This document shows, piece after piece, positions 57,232 through 64,000 of a stretch of DNA of 64,000 nucleotides. The stretch is taken from positions 1 to 64,000 of the forward strand of contig JAPCYS010000644.1 of NCBI GenBank assembly GCA_028641055.1, read 5' to 3'. The DNA comes from Alopecurus myosuroides (Eukaryota; Streptophyta; Magnoliopsida; Poales; Poaceae). The stretch's first letter is position 1, and each line of letters begins with the position of its first letter. Position numbers and translations under genes: made by a program. The notes under the pieces were generated by a model, which worked only from the letters and a program-made list of their open reading frames with translations, searched no databases and was not told the DNA's origin.

Positions 57232-57539
57232 GCCGGCGCCGGTGCGCCCCCCCTAGGCTAAGCTACCCACCCCCCCAAGAAACGGCCGGCCGCCTGTGGC
57301 CCCGCCGCCGCCGCCCCCTATAATGTAAGCACGGCCGGCCGCCTGTGGCCGCGTCGCCCCCCTATATGTAAGCAAGGCCCCTGGGCCTTTTTTTAATATA
57401 TGTTTGTGTCCCTAGTCTAACGTGTCCCTAGCCCCCGCCGGCGGGATCTTTCTACTCGTTCCCGCCGCTGGCAGGGCTTCGCCAAGCCATGTCCGCTGTC
57501 TTGGGTGTTCGCTCGGCCTGGAGAGAGGGCCGAGATATT

Positions 57540-57870
57540 TATACACCTGAGCCTCTAGTCCCGGCCCGTGCCACCAACCGGGACTAGAGCCCCTTTGGTC
57601 CCGGTTGGTACCACGGGCCGGGACCAAAAACTAATTTCGAATTTCGGTGGCACCCTGCGCGCCCAAAATTTTTTAGCGCCAAAATTTGAAAATGGTTAAG
57701 TTTGCACATTAACAACTTCTATATACTTTCGAATTTGACAAAAATTCCAACATGAAAAATGCTAGAATTTGCATAACAAATTTAAATCCATTTTTCGTTT
57801 AACTAAATAATTATTCTAACTATTGAAACTATCAATTATTTTACCATTTGTATATAATTTGAATATAAAA
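57540..57870. other. Inverted GTCCCGG repeats and AT-rich block shared with CACTA-A
   Basis: 57552-57630 contains two hairpins (CTAGTCCCGGCCCGTG..CCAACCGGGACTAG and TTGGTCCCGGTTGGTACCACGGGCCGGGACCAA). 57650-57860 is the AT-rich block matching 18770-18985 in inverted orientation. No gene is present. Confidence 0.75.
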
Positions 57871-58199
57871 ATGTTACAATTTTTGTTTTCTCTCGTGATC
57901 TTCCGAGTTAGTCCAGAGCATACAAGGCATCCCGGGTGATTTATATAAAGTTCGACAAAGCGAGTTGTACCTTATTGACACAGTGAATTTGAGATCTTCG
58001 TCTACAACAGAATAACCATAGTTTTCCTTCGAAGGTTTACTCTGCACATCCACACGTATTTTCCCTTTATCCCGACCCCCGCTTGAAAACATAGTAACTT
58101 CCGTGTACGCGGCAAGCCGCAGCGGGAGCAGCAGACTTAAAGCAGAAACGGGCGGTCGGGCGGGGGAGACCGCGCCGTTGCTGTCGCGCTTTCCTCTCC

Positions 58200-58495
58200 T
58201 CTGCTCGTCCGCCGTCGCCGTCGCGCTCCCCTCCGCCTTCAACATTTGGGATCTTTGTTGTTCAGTTAGACGTTTCTCCTCCAAAAATTTATCATATCTG
58301 TTAAAGAAGTACCGAAGCTCTATTTCTGTTTTAAGGATATCTGTCAGGATGGTATCCCTGCTATCACTTCGAAGGGTGCCTGCAATATCTGCGCAGAATA
58401 TATGACACCCATAAGGCAAAGCCCATCTTTCTGTATCCTCATACAATCTACTTAGCCACTCGTTATCCTTCAGATTGTACTTCGCCAAGACCTAC
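58200..58495 (-). pseudogene. FAR1/FRS-like fragment inside CACTA-C
   Basis: The minus frame begins LAKYNLKDNEWLSRLYEDTERWALPY and continues ..CADIAGTLRSDSRD and ELRYFFNRYDKFLEEK. The order NEWL..LYE..RW..Y...F.A....T.RS.S....F...YD is that of the MULE-derived domain of FAR1-related (FRS) plant transcription factors. The fragment covers ~80 residues and lacks the DDE-like and SWIM parts. The frame stays open to 57874, but the later residues (through KGKIRVDVQSKPSKENYG) match nothing I know. It is probably a captured piece of an FRS gene, or of a FAR1-type MULE. Confidence 0.6.
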
Positions 58496-59010
58496 TAAAA
58501 TCATGAGCGAAAGTTTCCGAACAGTGGAATATATCTCTTAATACTTTCGTACTATCACTTCGAAGTGTTCCTGCAATATCTGCCTACAGTTATCTCATAC
58601 TCGGATATGGGTCATAGTTGTCAGCTTTTTACCGGTCAATACAAAATACTGATCAAACAGAACTATATGATCATGTATTCCACGCTTATTATTACACATC
58701 ACCAACAGACGGAGGAGAGAGAAACAGAAAAGTGGGTGGGTGTGCCGCTGGTTGGAATAATAATGAAGTCAGGCTGGTCATAGTTGTCAAGCACTTAATG
58801 ATTGCCAGCTTTTGACCGATCAATACAAATTATTGGTCAAACTTGCACCTACTCCATTCATAATCACAGAATATGTATAAATATCATTTTGGCTAACAAA
58901 ATCTCGTTCATACTACGTTATAAGAACTATGATCATGTATTCCACGTTTATTATTACACATCACCAACAACATCCCTATCTAGTCTTCTGAATTTTCTTC
59001 GTGTCCCTTG
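58496..59010. repeat. Short dispersed repeats 3' of TNP2 in CACTA-C
   Basis: CTATCACTTCGAAGKGTKCCTGCAATATCTGC occurs at ~58360 and ~58553. A ~90-bp segment ending GATCATGTATTCCACGYTTATTATTACACATCACCAACA occurs at 58618-58710 and 58805-58970. No coding sequence is seen. The second member of each pair looks like a local duplication. Confidence 0.65.
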
Positions 59011-59011
59011 C

Positions 59012-62000
59012 TTATGATCGCTTCGGCCGTAACCATGGAGCATCTTCATTATTTAACGGGATGGTGGGGTCAGCTTTCACTGTGAAGGGTGGAATTTCAA
59101 CAAACTTATTATAATCTTCTGACATGTCTGTCGTGTACTCGATTCCCACGATGTTTCTTTTCCCTGAGAGAACTATGTGACGCTTCGGCTCATCGTATGA
59201 TGAATTTGTTTCCTTATTTTTTTTCTTTTCTTCGGTCTGGAAGACATGTCCTTCACATAGAAGACCTGAGCCACATCATTGGCTAGGACGAATGGTTCGT
59301 CATTGTAAGCAATATTGTTGAGATCCACTGTTGTCATTCCATAAAGCGGGTCTACCCTTTACCTTCTCCATTCAGATTGACCCATTTGCACTTGAACAAA
59401 GGAACCTTAAAAGAAGGTTCATAGTCAAGTTCCCATATCTCCTCTATGTAACCATAGTATGTGTCATTTTTTCCATTCTCGTTTGTTGTATCAAAGCGGA
59501 CACCACTGTTTTGGTTGGTGCTCTTCTTATCTTGGGAGCTCGTGTAAAATGTATTCCCATTTATCTCGGACCCTTGAAAACTCCCAATAGTCGAAGATGG
59601 TGACCCTGCCAACATGTACAGCTGATCTTCAACAGTGGTGTCATTTATAAGATGTGTTTGCAACCAACTTCCGAAAGTCTCCATGTGTTCGCGTTTAATC
59701 CATGAGTCATCCTTCCCCGGGTTTGCAGACCGTACAATATTCTTGTGTTCCTCGAGATACGTAGCCATGAAAATAGAATTTTGTAGAACTGTGTAGTGTG
59801 CTTTGGTCAAAGAATGCCCGTCCCTAGGTATCATTGTTTTCTTTCCCAGCGTTCCTTTTCCCCTCAGTCTCCCCTCATGCCGCGATTCAGGAACACCAAT
59901 TGTCTTAAGGTCAGGAATAAAGTCAACACAGAACCCAATGACCTCCTCTGTTCCATAGCCCTTCGAGATGCTTCCTTCTGGCCTAGCACGGTTATGAACA
60001 TATTTCTTCAAGACTCCCATGAACCTCTCAAAGGGGAACATATTGTGTAGAAATACCGGACCAAGAATATGAATCTCTTCACATAGGTGAACCAGGAGAT
60101 GAGTCATAATGTTGAAGAAGGATGGTGGGAACACCAACTCAAAACTAACAAGACACTGGACCACATCCCTCTGTAATCTTGTCAGACTTTCTGGATCGAT
60201 TACCTTCTGAGATATTGCGTTCATGAATGCACATAGCTTCACAATGGGAACTCGAACATTTTCCGGTAGAAGCCCCCTCAATGCAATCGGAAGCAACTGC
60301 ATCATAATCACGTGGCAGTCATGAGACTTCAGGTTTTGGAATTTTTTCTCTGCCATGTTTATTATCCCCTTTATATTCGACGAGAAGCCAGACGGAACCT
60401 TGATACTGTAAAGGACTTCAAAGAATATTTCCTTCTCTGCTTTAGTAAGAGCGTAGCTGCTTAAGTAATGGTGCATATCTGTGTGCTTGTTGCTTGGGTC
60501 TTTCATACGTTGCTAGTCCTCCCGTGCTTCTGGCGTATCTTTGGACTTCCCATACACGCCCAGGAAGCATAGCAGATTGACACAAAGATTCTTTGTCACG
60601 TGCATCACGTCGATCAAAGACCGGACCTCTAAAACTTTCCAATAGGGTAGCTCCCAAAATATAGATTTCTTCTTCCACATGGGTGCGCGCTTATCAGGGC
60701 CGTACGGAACTGGTTGGCTGCCAGCAGCCTTACCAAAGATTACTTCTAGGTCCTTGACCATATCGAATATATCATTACCACTACGCAGCTCACGCTTCTT
60801 CCGGTTATCTGCCTCACCTCTGAAATGCTTCCCTCCTTTCTTTCTTACGGGATGCTTGATCGGAAGAAATCTACGATGCCCCAGGTATACAACCTTTTTA
60901 CATTTATCCAAAAAAACACTGTCAGTATTATCTAAACAGTGTGTGCATGCATTGTATCCCTTGTTTGTATGTCCGGAAATGTTACTAAGAGCAAGACAAT
61001 CATTGATGGTTACGAAAAGCAACGCCCGTAGGTCAAATGGCTTTTGTTCGTTCTCATCCCACACACGTACACCTGGTTTGCCCCACAATTGTAAGAGTTC
61101 TTCCACTAATGGCCTTAGATACACATCAATGTCGTTGCCAGGCTGCCTCGGGCCTTGGATGAGAACTGGCATCATAATGAACTTGCGCTTCATGCACAAC
61201 CAAGGAGGAAGGTTGTACATACATAGAGTTATAGGCCAAGTGCTATGACTGGAGCTCTGCTCCCCAAAAGGATTAAAGCCATCTGTACTTAGACCAAACC
61301 ATAAGTTTCTCGCCTCTCCTGCAAAGTCTGGGAAGTCTCTCTCGATCTTTCTCCACTGCGATCCATCGGCGGGGTGCCTTAACTTTCCGTCTTTCTTACG
61401 GTCTTCTTTGTGCCATCGTAACAACCTAGCATGCTCTTTGTTTCTAAACAGACGTTTCAGCCGTGGTATTATAGGAGCATACCACATCACCTTAGCAGGA
61501 ACCCTCTTACGCGGGGGCTCGCCGTCAACATCACCAGGGTCATCTGCTCTGATCTTATACCGAAGTGCAGTGCATATCGGACATTCATCCAAATTCTCGT
61601 ACTTCTCACCGCGGAAGAGAATGCAGTCATTAATGCATGCATGTATCTTCTGCACATCTAATCCTAGAGGACAGAGAGCTTTCTTGGCTTCGTACGTACT
61701 CTCAGGCAATTCGTTATCCTTTGGAAGTTTTGGCTTTATTAGTTGAAGTAAACTCTCAAATGCCTTGTCAGTCACACCGTTCTGTGCCTTTCATTTCAGC
61801 AACTCCAGTGTGGTACCGAGCTTTGTGCTACCATCTTCGCAATTTGGGTACAACAATTTTTTGTGATCCTGTAACATGTTGTCCAACTTCAACCTCTCCA
61901 ATTTGTTTTCACAGTCTTCTCTTGCATCAGCAATAACTCGGCCAAGATCATCATCGGGCTCTTCTGATGCCTGTTCTTGATCACCTCCTTCTTCTCCATT

Positions 62001-62345
62001 CTCTTCCATTGCAGTATCGTCGTATTCAGGGAACAAAGGATCTTCTTCTTCTTCTTCATCGTCTTCCATCACAACTCCTCTTTCTCCATGCTTCGTCCAG
62101 CAATTATAGCTGGGCATGAAACCTCTCCGAAGTAGATGGCCGTGAATGATTTTTTCGGAAGAGTGCTCTCTGACGTTCCGACAATCAACACATGGGCAAC
62201 ACATGAAGCCATTATCTTTGTTCTCCTGAGCTACAGTAAGAAATGCATTCAGGCCTGCCATATACTCGGAAGTGCGTCGGTCACCATACATCCATCGCTG
62301 CCGTGCATCCAGCTGCATCGTATAATTAAGTTTATCAAAATACAT
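59012..62345 (-). pseudogene. TNP2-like (En/Spm) transposase of CACTA-C
   Basis: In order: a transposase-associated N-terminal domain (RQRWMYGDRRTSEYMAGL, CCPCVDCRN..HLLRRGFMPSYNCWTKHGE); an acidic linker; the tnp2 domain (ACINDCILFRGEKYENLDECP, MWYAPIIPRLKRLF, LWFGLSTDGFNPFG); the DUF4218 region (LKSHDCHVIMMQLLPIALRG, FPFERFMGVLKKYV); and the DUF4216 region (TYYGYIEEIWELDYEPSF, then VDLNNIAYNDEPFVLANDV). In En/Spm elements TNP2 is the DDE-type enzyme that cuts at the CACTA ends. Disablements: TGA at ~61792 where the family has Trp, an in-frame TAG at 60513-60515, and a frameshift near 59350. The frame then runs to TAA at 59012. It reads outward-to-inward from the 62854 terminus, as usual for TNP2. 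Confidence 0.88.
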
Positions 62346-62854
62346 TACAATAACATATTAATACGACGAATACTACTTTTTTATGTATCAGTTACAGATG
62401 AAAAAGATAAGTTTGTTAACCTCGGTCGAAGATACCATTTTCAGTGAGCTTATCTGCGGCTCGGGAATTTCGTCGAACACCTCGTATGCATAGTAAAATA
62501 AAACACACTAACACCACACTCTCTCACACCTCCAAGCAAAAAAAAAGATGGAAGGAGGGAGGGGCTGGGGCAGTATATATAGGGGAAGGGGGGCATTGGT
62601 CCCGGTTCGTGGACTGAACCGGGACAAATGTTCATGCGCGTGCCACGTGGCATGTGGCTAGGCATTGGTCCCGGTCCGTGGCACGAGCCGGGACCGATAT
62701 GTCCCCCACGAACCGGGACCAATGCCTCCAGGCGATTCCTGTTGCCCCGGGCGCACGAACCGGGACCAAACCATGGCATTTTGTCCCGGATTCGGTTGCA
62801 ACCGGGACAGCTGCCCCCTAGCCCCCTGGACGAGAGGGGTTGTTTCCACTAGTG

Positions 62855-63171
62855 ACCATCGGCTCTCCATACATGGCGGAACCAGGAGTGGTTGCGAAGC
62901 TCATGTACATCCTCCAGTTCCCTTCCGATTTCACCTCCTTCAGTCCCCATCGGGGAACCCCATCATTCCCTTCTACCACGATGAAGGCCTCAACCCTCAT
63001 CGTGTTTCCATGCTCGTGCTTAAAGAATCTGCGGATGCGTTTTCGGACATCCCCAAAATCTTTATTGACCATATCTTTAACTACTATACTTAACGAGTCA
63101 CAGTTTGACACGTCGACACCAGATATATCATCGCGTGCGATGTCCCCATAGAACACTTTCAATATTTCCAT
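62855..63171 (-). other. MURA N-terminal exon segment
   Basis: This is the 5' coding part of the MULE transposase, upstream of CACTA-C. It contains DVRKRIRRFFKHEHGN and GNWRMYMSFA. It belongs to the split gene 53224-63171. Confidence 0.8.
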
Positions 63172-64000
63172 CGTACCTACCGAACAACCATATTTAGAAG
63201 AACAAAATTAATATTGCATTCAATTATTTCATTATCACATTTTTAATATAGCTGACCCGACTAAAATTATAGTGTAGCTTCGTCATATTTTTACAATTTT
63301 ACTTATTAAATTTTATATTGCATGTGCATTTATTTTGTTTCATTATCCAAAAATACTCGCATCATAATTATTTCGTACTGTTTTACTTATTTAATTTTAT
63401 ATTGCATGTGCATTTATATTTTCTTGTTTCGTCACGGCTCATATGCAATCCATAAATATTTTTGGTTATTATGTGAGTATACATATTCTTAATTACTCCC
63501 TCCGTCCGAGATTACTGGGGTGCTAGTGGAAAAATATTTCTCCAACAATTAGCCTCCCACAAGGCCCCAAATAATTAATCACTCTAGAATAGTTATTGCT
63601 TAATCCCACTCAGCAGCCGCATTTCTCTCTCTCATCTGTTTCCATTCCGTGGAGTGTAAACGTGCTGCCCAATGCATGCGTGCAGTGTGAAAAATTAGCA
63701 TTTAATTGCAAAATTACGTTTCCGTTCGGTAGAGTGCGAACGTGCTGCATGCGTGGTGTTTGCATGCCAGTATTAATTAACATTTAATTGAAAATTTAGG
63801 AAATTGTCTACTCAGTGGAACCGTGCTGCATGCGTGCTGTTTGCCTGCCGTAATAATTATGAATTAATCTTCGCTCTATTATTTTGTACAAATGTATTTC
63901 ATAAATTTTATATTGCATGCAATTCTCTCATTAGTGTAGCTGACCCGATTCATATTATTTTCTAGCTGCCTCGCGGCTCCGGTGCAAATATGATATCCAT
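63172..64000. other. MULE region upstream of MURA, repeat-rich, no gene
   Basis: Related segments recur. TTTTATATTGCATGTGCATTTAT lies at ~63308 and ~63399 (partial at 63907). TAGCTGACCCGAYT is at 63249 and 63937. A ~75-90-bp unit with AACGTGCTGC..CATGCGTG and CATTTAATTG occurs about three times at 63655-63850. CTCCCTCCGTCCGAGATTACT (63496) resembles a Stowaway-type end without a matching partner. It would hold the MURA promoter and part of the right MULE arm. Confidence 0.45.

Larger units (their letters stand above)
55456..62854 (-). mobile_element. CACTA-C: CACTA transposon with TNP2-like transposase, inserted in MURA
   Basis: The left terminus is CACTAGTGGAAACAGGGCC. The right terminus, reverse-complemented, is CACTAGTGGAAACAACCCC. 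The target duplication is ACC (55453-55455, 62855-62857). Subterminal GTCCCGGTT/AACCGGGAC repeats lie at 55475-55660 and 62590-62810. It is the same family as CACTA-A, inverted. In element orientation it carries TNP2 (62345-59012), a FAR1-like fragment, the AT-rich block shared with CACTA-A, then a passenger gene on the opposite strand. No TNP1/Ulp1 gene is present. Confidence 0.94.
53224..63171 (-). pseudogene. MURA transposase of the MULE, split by CACTA-C
   Basis: The ATG at 63171 starts MEILKVFYGDIARDD. The N-terminal part runs to 62858 and resumes at 55455, reading MYGEPMV|YVQFFQHDG once CACTA-C and one ACC are removed. Next is the MuDR DNA-binding domain (FPDKASADTAIKRYALG..CKGRVIARQ). 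The MULE DDE domain follows with SIDGTFLTGKYKG, IVSDRNTGLLSAL and SNMSEVYNGVLKG carrying the likely Asp, Asp and Glu. Then come a SWIM zinc finger (CECTCNKPKLLHFPCSHVLR, ~53540-53600) and a CCHC knuckle (CRVCRCPGHPRREC, CX2CX4HX4C, ~53260-53300). Beyond the insertion it has a 2-bp insertion near 54655, an in-frame TAA near 54513 and an in-frame TAG at 53347-53349 that cuts off the knuckle. It is therefore inactive. Confidence 0.88.
15827..64000 (-). mobile_element. Mutator-like element (MULE) with three genes, heavily interrupted; right end beyond window
   Basis: The host of the four large insertions is a MULE. It contains a MuDR-type transposase gene (minus, 53224-63171), a plant mobile domain gene (minus, 42059-53004) and a convergent unknown gene (plus, 25037-41833). 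The left end is placed tentatively at GGAATTTTTGGCAAAAGGGA (15832 region), where sequence unlike unit 3 begins. The flanks of CACTA-A (15900-15974 and 24515-24610) share GCCGCCAC/GTGGCGGC-type text and read as one interrupted sequence. The right terminal repeat is not in the window, so the inverted repeats and 9-bp target duplication cannot be checked. Subtracting the inserts (8.5 + 15.9 + 8.1 + 7.4 kb) leaves about 8 kb, a normal size for a MULE. Confidence 0.6.

Overview
This is plant nuclear DNA from a grass (Poaceae), most likely Triticeae or a close Pooideae relative. The evidence is the dense nesting of transposable elements (TEs), CACTA elements with GTCCCGGTT/AACCGGGAC subterminal repeats, LTRs opening with TGTAAC, and GC-biased genic fragments. 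I see no intact ordinary single-copy gene. Nearly everything is a mobile element, a relic of one, or a gene fragment carried by one. Exons are short and split by GT..AG introns, and there are no bacterial-type signals.

Left part (1-15.8 kb). A reverse-strand LTR end (1-921) abuts a CACTA remnant (to 1655). From about 3.0 to 15.65 kb lies a direct repeat of three related units. Each unit has a TTTAAATA box about 72-78 nt before a conserved ATG context, from a gene family I do not recognise. The units are broken by a LINE (4.1-4.8 kb), a partial LTR retrotransposon (4.8-6.15 kb), a 210-bp retroposon (6632-6841), a hAT element with an 8-bp target duplication (8440-9811), and a 5.1-kb Helitron (10290-15395) carrying a pyruvate kinase fragment. 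Unit 1 serves as an uninterrupted paralogue of the Helitron target site.

Right part (about 15.8 kb to the window end). I read this as one Mutator-like element (MULE). It has three genes: a MURA transposase (minus), a plant mobile domain (PMD) gene (minus), and a convergent unrecognised gene (plus). It has been blown up by four later insertions: CACTA-A (15975-24514); a 15.9-kb LTR retrotransposon (25582-41525) that itself holds a 5.1-kb LTR element (29322-34386); CACTA-D (44623-52694); and CACTA-C (55456-62854). Three of these four sit inside MULE exons. For those three, removing the insert and one target duplication (CTGAG, TAA and ACC respectively) restores the reading frame.

CACTA-A and CACTA-C are one family in opposite orientation and hold complementary halves: TNP1/Ulp1-like in A and TNP2-like in C. 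Each also carries passenger genes (an AP2-like protein and a hypothetical protein in A; a FAR1-like fragment and another hypothetical protein in C). CACTA-D carries a Rab GTPase exon and a 667-673 bp satellite. All transposase genes seen here are disabled. The third MULE gene shows no damage other than the retrotransposon inside it.
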